From Micromonospora sp. C31 (GTDB taxonomy: Bacteria; Actinomycetota; Actinomycetes; Mycobacteriales; Micromonosporaceae), in assembly GCF_018070575.1 (NCBI RefSeq), contig NZ_JAGPXN010000020.1, positions 62,001 through 126,000 on the forward strand: 64,000 nucleotides of DNA, given 5' to 3'. This document shows, in pieces, positions 34,786 through 43,353 of the stretch. The translations under genes were made by a program, and so were the position numbers. The notes beneath the pieces were generated by a model that ran no database searches, had not been told where the DNA came from, and was given only the letters and a program-made list of their open reading frames with translations. How positions within the stretch are numbered: the stretch's first letter is position 1; each line of letters begins with the position of its first letter.

Positions 34786-36604
34786 TCCCTTCCCGGCCGA
34801 AGACGACCGCACCCCGGCCGCCGGCGCCCGGCGGTTCCTCCTGGAGGAGTTGCGACCGCTACGACCGGTCGTGACGGCGGCCGTCGCCACCACCGTCCTG
34901 GCGGCCGCGATCGAGGTGTGGCTCATCGGGTACGCCGGACGCCTCGTCGACACGCTCGCCGCCGCGAACCCGGACCGGCTCTGGGTCGACCACGGCACCG
35001 GGTTGCTCACCGTCGCCGTGTTCGTGCTGCTGGTCAGGCCGCTGATCCACCTCGTCGGCGAGGCGCTGGACGACATCGCGTTCCGCGCCAACGCCCGCCC
35101 CCTCGCCCGCTGGCGGGCACACCGGCACGTGTCCCGGCAGTCCGTCGGCTGGTTCCGCGACGACCTCGCCGGGCGCGTCGCCACCCTGGTACGCGACGGC
35201 GGCGATGCCGCCAGCACCGCCGCGTACTCGGTCGTGCACACGCTGGTGTTCGTGATCGCCTACATCGCCGGCTCGGTGTGGCTGATGTCCACGATCGACG
35301 TGCGCCTGCTGCTCCCGCTGGGGGCCTGGATACTGGCGTACGCGCTGCTCATGCGGTGGATCGTGCCGCGCTACCGGCGCGCGTCGGAGCGCCTGCAGGA
35401 CGCGGAGTCCGCGCTGACCGGCCTGCTCGTCGACTCGTACGGCAACGTCGACACGCTCGCGTTGCTCGGCGGCCAGGACACCCGCACCGCGCACGACCGC
35501 CGGGTGTTCGCGCGGTCCAGGCGCGCACACCTGGACCTCCAGCGGGTCGAGCTGACGATCAACGGCGCCATGATGGCGCTCAGCAGCGCGCTGCTCGTCG
35601 GACTGGTCGGATACGGGATCGCGCTCTGGCGTACCGATGCCGCGCCCCTGGGTCTCGTCGCGGCCGCGCTGGCGCTCAGCTTCCGGATCACCGCGATGGC
35701 GGAGTGGCTCCTGGACGCCGTGTCGTCGCTGTTCGGGTCCGTCGGCGCGCTCCGGCGGGCCCTGCGGACCGTCGCGCAGCCGCTCGCGGTCGCGGACAAA
35801 CCCCAGGCGACCCAGCTGCGGGTACGGGGTGGGGCCATCACCTTCGCGCAGGTCAGCCACCACTACGGTCGCGGCGGGGGCGGGCTCGACCGGCTCAGCC
35901 TCGACGTCGCCGCCGGTGAGCGCGTCGGCATCGTCGGCAGGTCGGGTGCGGGCAAGTCCACGCTGGTCGGGCTGCTGCTGCGGTTCCACGACGTGGAGTC
36001 CGGCACGATCATGATCGACGGCACCGACATCACGGACGTGACGCAGGAGAGCCTGCGCGGCCAGATCGCCATGGTGGCCCAGGAGGCCACCCTGCTGCAC
36101 CGCTCGGTCCGGGAGAACATCGCCGGCCCCGACGCCGACGACGCCCGGGTCGAGGCAGCGCTACGCCGGGCGTGCGCCGACCGGTTCGTCGCCGCGCTGA
36201 CAGACGCGGACGGTCGCACCGGCCTGGACGCGCAGGTCGGCGAACGGGGCGTACGCCTGTCCGGTGGCCAGCGGCAGCGGATCGCGCTGGCCCGCGCGTT
36301 CCACCGCAACGCGCCGATCCTGGTCCTGGACGAGGCCACGTCCGCGCTCGACTCCGAGGCGGAGGCCGCCATCCACGACACGCTCAGCGAGGTGATGACC
36401 GGCCGTACGGTGATCGCGATCGCCCACCGGCTCTCCACCATCGCCCGGATGGACCGGATCGTGGTCCTCGACGCCGGCCGGATCGCCGAGCAGGGCACCC
36501 ACGCCGAGCTGCTGGAACGCGGCGGGCTCTACGCGGACCTGTGGTCACGGCAGTCCGGCGGCTTCCTCGGCACGGCCGCGGTCAGTGCCGCAGCGGTCCC
36601 GTGA
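34757..36604 (+). CDS. ABC transporter, fused permease/ATPase (exporter half-transporter)
   Basis: 615 residues from the GTG at 34757 (GGAAAGG upstream). Residues ~30-330 form a six-span exporter domain (VWLIGYAGRLVDTLAAANPD, VLLVRPLIHLVGEALDDIAF). Residues ~350-600 are the ATPase: Walker A GIVGRSGAGKSTLVGLL, Q-loop AMVAQEATLLHRSVRENIAG, signature VRLSGGQRQRIALARA, Walker B ILVLDEATSALDSE, and switch AIAHRLSTIARMD. It works as a dimer to export lipids, peptides or drugs. No second half-transporter is adjacent, so it is probably a homodimer. Confidence 0.92.
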   Translation: MLGLFENPVDPFPAEDDRTPAAGARRFLLEELRPLRPVVTAAVATTVLAAAIEVWLIGYAGRLVDTLAAANPDRLWVDHGTGLLTVAVFVLLVRPLIHLVGEALDDIAFRANARPLARWRAHRHVSRQSVGWFRDDLAGRVATLVRDGGDAASTAAYSVVHTLVFVIAYIAGSVWLMSTIDVRLLLPLGAWILAYALLMRWIVPRYRRASERLQDAESALTGLLVDSYGNVDTLALLGGQDTRTAHDRRVFARSRRAHLDLQRVELTINGAMMALSSALLVGLVGYGIALWRTDAAPLGLVAAALALSFRITAMAEWLLDAVSSLFGSVGALRRALRTVAQPLAVADKPQATQLRVRGGAITFAQVSHHYGRGGGGLDRLSLDVAAGERVGIVGRSGAGKSTLVGLLLRFHDVESGTIMIDGTDITDVTQESLRGQIAMVAQEATLLHRSVRENIAGPDADDARVEAALRRACADRFVAALTDADGRTGLDAQVGERGVRLSGGQRQRIALARAFHRNAPILVLDEATSALDSEAEAAIHDTLSEVMTGRTVIAIAHRLSTIARMDRIVVLDAGRIAEQGTHAELLERGGLYADLWSRQSGGFLGTAAVSAAAVP

Positions 36605-36830
36605 CCTCGATCGGCTCCACGTGCCCGGTGAGCGGCGCACGACGGTGCAACGCGAGCCCGACGTCGATGACGACGGAGCGGTCCAGGGCGCCCACCCGCG
36701 TCAGCGGAACCCACCGCGCCAGGTCGGTCGAACCGTCCGTCTCGGCACGAAGCTCACCGCCGGTGACGCGGACGCTGTGCAACTCGTTGCCGTCGGGCAG
36801 CCCCACTCGACGTACCTCGTCCGCGAGTCC
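36582..36830 (-). pseudogene. Truncated NUDIX hydrolase (C-terminal fragment)
   Basis: The last ~80 codons look like the C-terminus of an actinobacterial NUDIX protein: LPDGNELHSVRVTGGELRAE, then DGSTDLARWVPLTRVGALDRS and PIEVTGPLRH. The Nudix box (G-x5-E-x7-REUxEExGU) is missing: upstream of about 36830 the sequence turns Cys/Met-rich (NDAMECCCYMSK) and the DNA becomes AT-richer. The 5' end was evidently lost by recombination. Its stop overlaps the ABC gene end by 23 bases (convergent). Confidence 0.6.
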
Positions 36831-36948
36831 ACCCCGAGATGCTGCTCGACCTGAACACACCTTGGACATGTAACAACAACACTCCATAGCGTCGTTACAC
36901 AAGAACAGTGATTATGGTGCGTGGGTGATTCGCACCTTTCGTCCGTCC

Positions 36949-36978
36949 GGATTACTGGATTGTCGTTACCGGTAATCC
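36949..36978. terminator. Hairpin after the RNA methyltransferase gene
   Basis: GGATTACTGG (36949-36958) and CCGGTAATCC (36969-36978) pair with one mismatch, just beyond the SpoU gene's stop at 36984. It could be a terminator or a leftover end of whatever truncated the NUDIX gene. Confidence 0.4.
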
Positions 36979-36983
36979 ATCAA

Positions 36984-37802
36984 TCAGGTGCTCGGTGGGC
37001 GGCTGCGCTGGCGTGCCGATTCGTAGAGCACGACGGTCGCGGCGGCCGCCGCGTTCAGGGAGCTGGCGGCCCCGGACATCGGGATCCGGACGAGCTGGTC
37101 GCAGGCCTCACGCCAGCCGACGCTGAGACCGGTGGTCTCGTTGCCGATCAGGGTCAGCGTGGGTTGCGTGAAGTCGTACTCGGCGGCATCCAGGGTGCCG
37201 TGCTCATCGGCACCCACGATGCCGATGCCGACGCCGTCGGCGCGCACGTCGGCGACCCATGACAGCACGGTCTGATGCGAGGACGCCCGGACCACCGGCA
37301 GCGCGAACAGCGAGCCGGTGCTCGCCCGCACCGCCTTCGGGTCGTACACGTCGGCGGCATGGCCGGTGACGATGACGCCGGACGCGCCGAAGGCGTCTGC
37401 GGACCGGACGAGCGTGCCGATGTTGCCAGGGCTGGTGGGCCGGTCGAACACGACGGTGAGCATGCTCGGCCCGGCCGGGATACGGCACAGGTCGTCCTGC
37501 GGCAGCGCGACCACGGCCAGCAGCTCCGGGACCGTGTCCGCCTTGCCGCCCAGCTCGTGCATCAGTTCACGGGAGACGGCGAACCTCTCGGCCCGGACGG
37601 TGTCCAGGGCCTTGCGTGCCCAGCCGGACAGCTGGACGTCGGCGTCGTAGAGCAACTCTCGAACCTGCCAGCCGTGTTCGATGGCCATGGCGATCGGGCG
37701 CACGCCCTGTACGAGGAACTCGCCGCGACGCTGCCGCTTGGTCCGATTGCGGAGCAGAGCCTCCCACTGCTGGAATCGCGCATTGCGGCCACTCACCCGC
37801 AT
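36984..37802 (-). CDS. SpoU/TrmH family RNA 2'-O-methyltransferase
   Basis: 272 residues from the ATG at 37802. An N-terminal substrate-binding domain (LRNRTKRQRRGEFLVQGVRPIAMA) is followed by the trefoil-knot SPOUT domain: motif 1 FDRPTSPGNIGTLVRSADAF (N and catalytic R), motif 2 LIGNETTGLS, motif 3 RIPMSGAASSLNAAAAATVVLYE. It methylates a ribose 2'-OH in rRNA or tRNA with SAM. The target nucleotide is unknown; self-resistance rRNA methyltransferases (thiostrepton type) belong to the same family. It follows the PhyH gene by 2 bases. Confidence 0.92.
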   Translation of the reverse strand: MRVSGRNARFQQWEALLRNRTKRQRRGEFLVQGVRPIAMAIEHGWQVRELLYDADVQLSGWARKALDTVRAERFAVSRELMHELGGKADTVPELLAVVALPQDDLCRIPAGPSMLTVVFDRPTSPGNIGTLVRSADAFGASGVIVTGHAADVYDPKAVRASTGSLFALPVVRASSHQTVLSWVADVRADGVGIGIVGADEHGTLDAAEYDFTQPTLTLIGNETTGLSVGWREACDQLVRIPMSGAASSLNAAAAATVVLYESARQRSRPPST

Positions 37803-37804
37803 CG

Positions 37805-38614
37805 TCACCGTTGTCCCCGCCTCCCCCGGTCCTCGGGAACGGGCGTGTCCTGGCCGAGTCCTCGGCGAATCGCGATTTCCACGGGCGAGTACGCGCCGTC
37901 GGCCCGTTCCAGTTCGTACGGCGCGGCCGGCATCAGCGGCGGCTGGGCCATGAAGCGCGGCCGCGTCCCGTGGTGCGGTTGCGCCGCGTGCACCAGGAAG
38001 GGATGACACAGGAAGACATCGCCAGGGGACCCGGTGGCCAGAGCGAGTGGCCGGTGCTCGGACGCCGCCACCAACTCGGGCGCGAGGTCCAGCCCACTCG
38101 CCCCGTCTTCCCCGTACCTCTCCAGCACCTTCGGCACGTCGAGGTGTGAGCCGACCCGGATCCGTGTCGGGGCGTCGTCCGCACCGATCTCGCTGAACAG
38201 GAACAGCATCAGCAGCGCCCGGCCCCGGGAGCGGACGTTCGTGAAGTACCAGCTCGCACCCTCCGGCAGATAGCTGCCCTCGATGTGCCAGCCCGCGTCG
38301 TTCGGCTCGTCCTCGTGCGGGAAGCGCAACGGGAACGTGCCCAGCGAGTAACGCGGCTCCCAACGTCCCGCGCCGACGAGCAGGTCATACGCGTGATGGA
38401 GGAACGGAGAATTGGGGGCGGCGGCGAACGGCCCCTGCGCCATGCCGGGCACCCAGTGCACGGGCTGCGTCCAGGTGGCCTGGTCGTCCGGGTCACAGCC
38501 GGTCTCCCGCCACAGCAGCCGCGCGCAGTCCGCGGCCACCCGCGGCGCGACGGCGCCCGCCAACTTCACGAAGCCGTCGCGAAGGAACCGGGATACCAGT
38601 GTCGTGTCGTCCAT
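37805..38614 (-). CDS. Phytanoyl-CoA dioxygenase (PhyH) family oxygenase
   Basis: 269 residues from the ATG at 38614. Non-haem Fe(II)/2-oxoglutarate enzyme fold: the iron motif appears as GWHIEGSYLPEG (H-x-E in place of the common H-x-D), the second His in DVFLCHPFLVHAAQ and the 2OG-binding Arg in TRPRFMAQPPL. FLRDGFVKLAGAVAP at the N-terminus is typical. It hydroxylates an unknown substrate. Transcribed with the RNA methyltransferase, 2-base gap. Confidence 0.85.
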   Translation of the reverse strand: MDDTTLVSRFLRDGFVKLAGAVAPRVAADCARLLWRETGCDPDDQATWTQPVHWVPGMAQGPFAAAPNSPFLHHAYDLLVGAGRWEPRYSLGTFPLRFPHEDEPNDAGWHIEGSYLPEGASWYFTNVRSRGRALLMLFLFSEIGADDAPTRIRVGSHLDVPKVLERYGEDGASGLDLAPELVAASEHRPLALATGSPGDVFLCHPFLVHAAQPHHGTRPRFMAQPPLMPAAPYELERADGAYSPVEIAIRRGLGQDTPVPEDRGRRGQR

Positions 38615-38792
38615 TCCCCCATCGTGTGGCGGCACCGGTCCCGGTCACCCGACTCTTTGCGCTCCGCTTCTGTCGGGCGTGCCGCAACAGAGCCGGTCAC
38701 GATACGGAGGCACTGTCGCCCAGCACCACAGCTTCAGGTTCCGCCTGACTGTCGAAGGGAGCGAACGCGTGGAAAGCCGCATCGTCGAAGGT

Positions 38793-39851
38793 TCATCGAA
38801 CCGATCCGGAGCCGCTTAGCCTGTCGGGATCGGTCGTGGAGGGCGGCAGTTGCGGTCCCTGGCCGGCGCGGTGATGGAAGGCGGCGGGTTCGCTGGCCAG
38901 CGCGGTGAGTGAGTCGAGCTGCGCTGGTTCGAGTTCGACGTCGGCTGCGGTGGCGTTGGCCTGCAGCTCGTCGAGGGTCTCAGCGCCGACGATGGCGGAG
39001 GCGACGGCGGGGCGGGACAGCAGCCAGGCCAGCGATACCTGGTACGGCGCCAGCCCCCAGGCGCGGCTGAGCCGGTCGACCTCCCGGCCGACGGCGATCT
39101 CGGCCTCGGTGAACCCCGCAGCGCCGAAGCGTTGGTCGCCGGCGACATCGCGGTCGAGAACGCCGAGGTCGGCGAGCAGGCCGCCGTGCAGTGGCGCGTA
39201 CGGGACGAGGGACAGCCCGAACTGCTGGCAGGCGGGCGCGAGTTCTCGTTCGGCGGCCCGATCGATGAGGTTGTACTTCACCTGGGCGGCGACGGGTGCG
39301 TGCTGACGGCGGTCGTCGGCGATCCACAGGGCGTGGACGACCTGCCAGGCGGGATGGTTGGACAGGCCGACGTAGCGGATCTTGCCCTGCCGGATGAGAT
39401 CGTCGTACGCCGCCAGGGTCTGCTCCAGCGGCGTGTCCGGGTCGGGATCGTGGGCGTAGTAGAGGTCGATGTAGTCGGTCTCCAGGCGGCGCAGGCTCGT
39501 CTCGACCTGACGGATGATGTGACGACGCGACAGGCCACGGTCGTTGACATCGGGCCCGACGATCCCGTTGGACTTCGTGGCGATCACCATCTCGTCGCGG
39601 CGGCCGCACAGGGCGCGGCCGAGGATCCGCTCGGCGGGTTCACGGTCGGCGGCGGTCGGGGCGCCGGGTCGGTCGAAGACCGGCATGTTGCCGTACACAT
39701 CGGCGGTGTCGACGAAGTTGATGCCCAGGTCGACAGCGGCGCCGACGATCCGGTCGGCGTCCTGCGCGGTGGGGGCGACGCCGAACGTCGCGGTGCCCAG
39801 ACAGATCCGGGACACCTTCACGCCGGTCGTACCGAGGACGGAGTACTGCAT
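38793..39851 (-). CDS. Aldo/keto reductase
   Basis: 352 residues. An AKR barrel with the catalytic tetrad: Asp and Tyr in FVDTADVYGN, Lys in MVIATKSNG, His in LYYAHDPDPD; the NADPH-binding C-terminal segment is SAIVGAETLDELQANATA. It reduces aldehydes or ketones in the cytoplasm. It is divergent from a TetR gene that has an operator-like motif in between, so probably repressed by it and induced by the substrate. Confidence 0.93.
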   Translation of the reverse strand: MQYSVLGTTGVKVSRICLGTATFGVAPTAQDADRIVGAAVDLGINFVDTADVYGNMPVFDRPGAPTAADREPAERILGRALCGRRDEMVIATKSNGIVGPDVNDRGLSRRHIIRQVETSLRRLETDYIDLYYAHDPDPDTPLEQTLAAYDDLIRQGKIRYVGLSNHPAWQVVHALWIADDRRQHAPVAAQVKYNLIDRAAERELAPACQQFGLSLVPYAPLHGGLLADLGVLDRDVAGDQRFGAAGFTEAEIAVGREVDRLSRAWGLAPYQVSLAWLLSRPAVASAIVGAETLDELQANATAADVELEPAQLDSLTALASEPAAFHHRAGQGPQLPPSTTDPDRLSGSGSVR

Positions 39852-40063
39852 CAGAGCTTCCTTTCTTCGGTGGTGGCGGTCGGGTCAGGCGTTGTCGGTA
39901 GCGGGGGTGTCGTAGGTCAGGGAGCTGGATAGGTGCCGGAAGGCGTCGGCCTGCGCTGTCAGGAGAGGGCGATCTGCGTCGAGGGCGTCGTGATCGAGCC
40001 TGCTGCCGACGAAGCAGCCGGGTCGCTCACCGCCATGCCGGCTCCGACCCCCCACCCCTGAAA

Positions 40064-40080
40064 TGTAACCGAGTGGTAGA
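40064..40080. promoter_or_regulatory. Candidate TetR operator
   Basis: In the aldo/keto reductase-tetR intergenic region, TGTAACCGAGTGGTAGA contains ACC-GAGT-GGT, a short dyad in an AT-richer patch 34 bases before the tetR ATG. It is imperfect outside the core. Confidence 0.45.
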
Positions 40081-40113
40081 TTTTCGTCAAAGGGGCGTGA
40101 GAGGGTGAGGAGC

Positions 40114-40734
40114 ATGTCGAGTAGCACCGGGACCGCGCGGGGTCCCTACCGCACCGGGACCCGACGGCGGGAACAGATCGTCGCCACCGCCGTCACCGTG
40201 TTCGGCGAGTACGGCTTCGCGGGCGGCTCGATCCGTACGATCGCTGACCGGGTCGGTGTCTCGCACGCCACTCTGCTGCAGCACTTCGGCAGCAAAGAAG
40301 GGCTACTTACGGCAGTGCTGCAGGAGTGGGACCGCCGAACCGTGGAAGCCAGCCTCACCGATGTGACCGGGCTGGACTACTTCCGCCGGCTACCCCAGGT
40401 CATGACGGTGCACCTGAGCAACCGGGGCCTGCTCGAGCTGTTCACCACCATCGCTGCCGAGGCATCCAACCCGGCACACCCGGCCCACGCCTTCATCCAG
40501 CGCCGCTACACCGACAACCTGGCCACCCTCGCCACCCACCTGCAGCAGGCGGTCGATGCCGGAGACGTGGCACCCCTCACCCCGGCCGAGATCGAGATAG
40601 AAGTACGCCTGGTCACCGCCGTGCTGGACGGGATCGGGCTGCAATGGCTGCTCGAACCCTCCACCGACGTCACCGCCAGCGTCGAGACCTACATCAACCG
40701 AACCATCGCCGCCTGGAGTAGTAGCCACCGCTAG
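40114..40734 (+). CDS. TetR family transcriptional repressor
   Basis: 206 residues from the ATG at 40114 (a GTG at 40105 is possible). TetR HTH: RREQIVATAVTVFGEYGFAG, then IRTIADRVGVSHATLLQHFGSKEGLL. The C-terminal domain is all-helical with PAEIEIEVRLVTAVLDGIGLQWLLEP typical of TetRs guarding reductases. Likely target: the divergent aldo/keto reductase. Confidence 0.92.
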   Translation: MSSSTGTARGPYRTGTRRREQIVATAVTVFGEYGFAGGSIRTIADRVGVSHATLLQHFGSKEGLLTAVLQEWDRRTVEASLTDVTGLDYFRRLPQVMTVHLSNRGLLELFTTIAAEASNPAHPAHAFIQRRYTDNLATLATHLQQAVDAGDVAPLTPAEIEIEVRLVTAVLDGIGLQWLLEPSTDVTASVETYINRTIAAWSSSHR

Positions 40735-40804
40735 AACCACGCAAGGGCGCAGGCGATGTCGTACGGATCTCGGTGAGCATCGAGTCCACGTTGACGGCAG
40801 GGGG

Positions 40805-40993
40805 TCAGCCTGCCGGTGCCGGTGTGCCCAGCTGGAGTCGGCTTGTCATGTCGGGCTTCACCTCGCCCTACGGAGCCACGTGTGTCCAGAACAGCGGGGT
40901 GAGGCCCCGCCGGTCGGCATCGGTCAGCAGACCAGCCCAGTCGTCGTCGGCAAGGACGTCCTGGACCATGAGGGTGTTGACGTAGCCGAGGGC
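40805..40993 (-). pseudogene. Tn3-family transposase relic (C-terminal fragment)
   Basis: The minus strand reads ALGYVNTLMVQDVLADDDWA then LTDADRRGLTPLFWTHVAP, the near-invariant C-terminus of Tn3-family transposases (LTPLFWSHVNPYG). The expected Tyr codon in PYG has become TAG, and the remaining GEVKPDMTSRLQLG continues in frame after it. Everything upstream of this end of the transposase is gone. It marks an old transposon insertion. Confidence 0.75.
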
Positions 40994-41065
40994 GGCCGAC
41001 GCCGACGAGGACTGAGCGGAGCTGCGCCCGCGACCGGGGCCGGTCGCGGGCGCAGCCGCCTGGCG

Positions 41066-41899
41066 TCAGCCGGTGCCGTCGAGGACGGGGATCAACTGCT
41101 CCTCCTCGTACGTCAGGTGGGCCTCCAGTTCGGTGGTCAGACGCTCGACCTCCCGGCGGGCCTCGGCGGGATCGGCGTCGGGGTCGCCGACGACCTGCTG
41201 GAGGCGTTCGACGAGCGCCGCGATGCGGCGGTGCTCCTCGCGCAACCGCGCCAGGGCCGGGGCGAGGTCGGGACGCTGGGCGTCCAGGCCGGCGAACATG
41301 CCGTCGTCCTCGTTGCGGTGGTGGTGGTGCAGGCCGTGGCAGAAGGTCAGGCAGTTGACCCGTAGCTGCGCGCCCAGGCCCGGGCCGCAGCGGGCGACCT
41401 CGTCGCGGATGAGCGCCAGTTCCCGGCGGAACGCGTCGTGGATCAGCTTGAGCGCCGCTGCCCAGGACGCCGCTTCCGGCGGACCGCCGGGCACCTCGTG
41501 CAACGCCACCACGGGGATCACCCGGGAGGTCTTCGCCTGGTACGCGGCCCAACCCGGGTCGGCCTGCACGGCCCGGGCGAAGATCTCGTCGCGTTCGGCG
41601 CCGGTCAGCACGACCGCGCGGGCCTGGTAGGTGAAGACCCCGTTCTCGACGGTGACGTGCGGGTCGGCGAGGAGGTTGTGGTACCAGTCCGGGTGCTTGG
41701 GGCCACCCCCGGCCGAGGCGATGACGAGGATGCGTTCCTGGCCGTCGGGCAGGTAGCCGACCGGGGTGGTGTGCGGGGCGCCGGAGCGGGCCCCGATGGT
41801 GGTGAGCAGGATCAGGCGGGCCCCCTCGAAAGGGCCGCCGACCCGGCCGGAGTTGGCGCGAAACTCGTCGATGACCTGCTGGTTGAAGTCGTTGGGCAA
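41066..41899 (-). CDS. F420-type nitroreductase fused to a hemerythrin (HHE) domain
   Basis: 277 residues. Residues 1-~135 are a deazaflavin-dependent nitroreductase (Ddn-like) split beta-barrel: NQQVIDEFRANSGRVGGPFEG, LLTTIGARSGAPHTTPVGYL, GGGPKHPDWYHNLLADPHVTVE. Residues ~145-275 are a hemerythrin domain with di-iron ligands visible as LIHDAFRRELALI, CHGLHHHHRNEDDGMF, LREEHRRIAAL and LTYEEEQLIPVL. It probably uses F420H2 to reduce quinones or nitro compounds, with the hemerythrin part sensing or binding O2/NO. The fusion is one continuous frame and well preserved. Confidence 0.9.
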   Translation of the reverse strand: MPNDFNQQVIDEFRANSGRVGGPFEGARLILLTTIGARSGAPHTTPVGYLPDGQERILVIASAGGGPKHPDWYHNLLADPHVTVENGVFTYQARAVVLTGAERDEIFARAVQADPGWAAYQAKTSRVIPVVALHEVPGGPPEAASWAAALKLIHDAFRRELALIRDEVARCGPGLGAQLRVNCLTFCHGLHHHHRNEDDGMFAGLDAQRPDLAPALARLREEHRRIAALVERLQQVVGDPDADPAEARREVERLTTELEAHLTYEEEQLIPVLDGTG

Positions 41900-42238
41900 T
41901 GCTCTGCTCTCTGCTCGGGCAGGAGGGTGCGGCCACGGTGGATCGCCCGCCCGGCGACCGGTGGCGGCGAGGATGCGGATCCGCCGGCGTACGACCGGCG
42001 TGGACGGTGGAAGAAAGTGTGCGGGAAACGCGGCGCGGTGGACGTGGTGTCGACACCGGCATGCGGGGCGTCGGCGGGCCGCGGGCCCGCCCCCGGCTCA
42101 CCTGATGGCCGGGTGCCCTGTCCGCTCGTGGCCCATGGCCGACCCGGCAGTCACGATCTCGACCCTAGTGTCGGTGGCGGCGGCGGGCAAGCGTCATCCC
42201 GGTTGCGGGAGCGGTGTCTGCGGTGGCACGGTCGGCGG
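41900..42238. other. Gene-free region between two divergent genes
   Basis: 339 bases between the nitroreductase-hemerythrin gene and the DinB-like gene. I see no gene with coding character, no strong palindrome and no RNA motif. It presumably holds the two promoters. Confidence 0.4.
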
Positions 42239-42814
42239 ATGCCTGAGCTGACCGGCGTCGACGTGGACCGCGCGGTGACGGAGATGAGCGTCGTTCTCGG
42301 CCCGCACACCGGGCGGGACTGGGATGTGCCCGCCGGCGGACTGGAGTGGAGTTGCTGGCGCACCGCCGCGCACGTGGCGCACGACCTGCTGGCGTACGCC
42401 GGCCAGGTCAGCGGGCGGCCCGACGACGGCTACCTGCCGTTCGACCTGGTCGTCTCCCCCGCCGCCGGTCCGGCCGAGGTGCTGCGGGTCGTCGTCGCCT
42501 GCGGTGGCCTGCTGCGGGCGGCCGTCGACGCCGCCGCGCCGCACACTCGGGCGTGGCACTACGGTCCCTGCGACCCGGCGGGCTTCGCGGCGATGGGGGT
42601 GGCGGAGATTCTGCTGCACACCGACGACATCACGCGCGGTCTCGGGGTGACCTGGCAGCCGCCGCGGCGGCTCAGCGCCGCCGTGCTGCGGCGGTTGTTC
42701 CCGGACGCGCCCGCCGGGCCCGCGCCGCAGGTGCTGCGGTGGCTCACCGGCCGTGGCGAGCTGCCCGGTCACGCCCGGCGTACGTCCTGGTCGTGGCGAG
42801 CGGCGGTGGACTGA
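42239..42814 (+). CDS. DinB/mycothiol-dependent maleylpyruvate isomerase-like protein
   Basis: 191 residues from the ATG at 42239. The four-helix bundle start (GVDVDRAVTEMSVVLGPHTG) and the metal-site helix CWRTAAHVAHDLLAYAGQV, with a later His in AEILLHTDDITRGLG, fit the DinB/MDMPI N-terminal family whose members use mycothiol or bacillithiol as cofactor. Only the first domain is present. Substrate unknown; possibly thiol-dependent detoxification. The 3' end overlaps the convergent DUF1992 gene by 46 bases. Confidence 0.8.
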   Translation: MPELTGVDVDRAVTEMSVVLGPHTGRDWDVPAGGLEWSCWRTAAHVAHDLLAYAGQVSGRPDDGYLPFDLVVSPAAGPAEVLRVVVACGGLLRAAVDAAAPHTRAWHYGPCDPAGFAAMGVAEILLHTDDITRGLGVTWQPPRRLSAAVLRRLFPDAPAGPAPQVLRWLTGRGELPGHARRTSWSWRAAVD

Positions 42815-43290
42815 CCGGGCTGGGCCGCCCGGCGCCGCCAGGGCGGTCGCCACCTCCACCGACGTGGTGGAGCCTGCGGGGCCGGGGTCGGGGGCGCGGC
42901 GCTGGCGGTCACCCGCTCGGTCCGCCAGCGGCGGACCACCTCGTCGGCGTTGACCGGACGCACCACGACCCGGGGGCCGGTGGGCGTACGCAGCCAGGAG
43001 AGGATCTGGGCGTTGAGGTCGGCGACGAACGCGCGCACGGATGCCTCGGTCGGCAGGTCCCGCACCTCGTCGGGCACCTGTTCGATGCGGCGGCGCAGTT
43101 GCAGTGGCGTCGGCAGCAGCAGATCGGTGGGGAGCTTCTCGCGCTCCAGGAAGCTCCTGATCCACCACGACTCGTCGTAGGGCTGGCCGCGGCCGGGAAT
43201 CGGCTTGCCCATGCCGGGCAGGTCGTCGAACTCGCCCTGTTCCTGCGCCGCACGGATGCGTGCCTCGACCGTCGCGTCCCAGCTGTCCAC
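42769..43290 (-). CDS. DUF1992 (DnaJC28-like) domain protein
   Basis: 173 residues from the GTG at 43290, chosen because GGAGG lies upstream and the domain starts at once: SWDATVEARIRAAQEQGEFDDLPGMGKP is the DUF1992 hallmark. It continues YDESWWIRSFLEREKLP and LRRRIEQVPDEVRDL. Function unknown; relatives are linked to DnaJ-like proteins. The tail from ~130 on is Pro/Arg-rich and disordered. Confidence 0.85.
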   Translation of the reverse strand: MDSWDATVEARIRAAQEQGEFDDLPGMGKPIPGRGQPYDESWWIRSFLEREKLPTDLLLPTPLQLRRRIEQVPDEVRDLPTEASVRAFVADLNAQILSWLRTPTGPRVVVRPVNADEVVRRWRTERVTASAAPPTPAPQAPPRRWRWRPPWRRRAAQPGQSTAARHDQDVRRA

Positions 43291-43353
43291 CTGCCCGCCA
43301 CCTCCCCCGGCCCACGGTAACGCGGCCCACCGCGTCGGGGCCGACACGAGGAG

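Noticed and set aside
39885..40127. 80-codon frame between the AKR and TetR genes
   Set aside because: No recognisable domain, runs through the promoter region of both genes and into tetR; likely chance.
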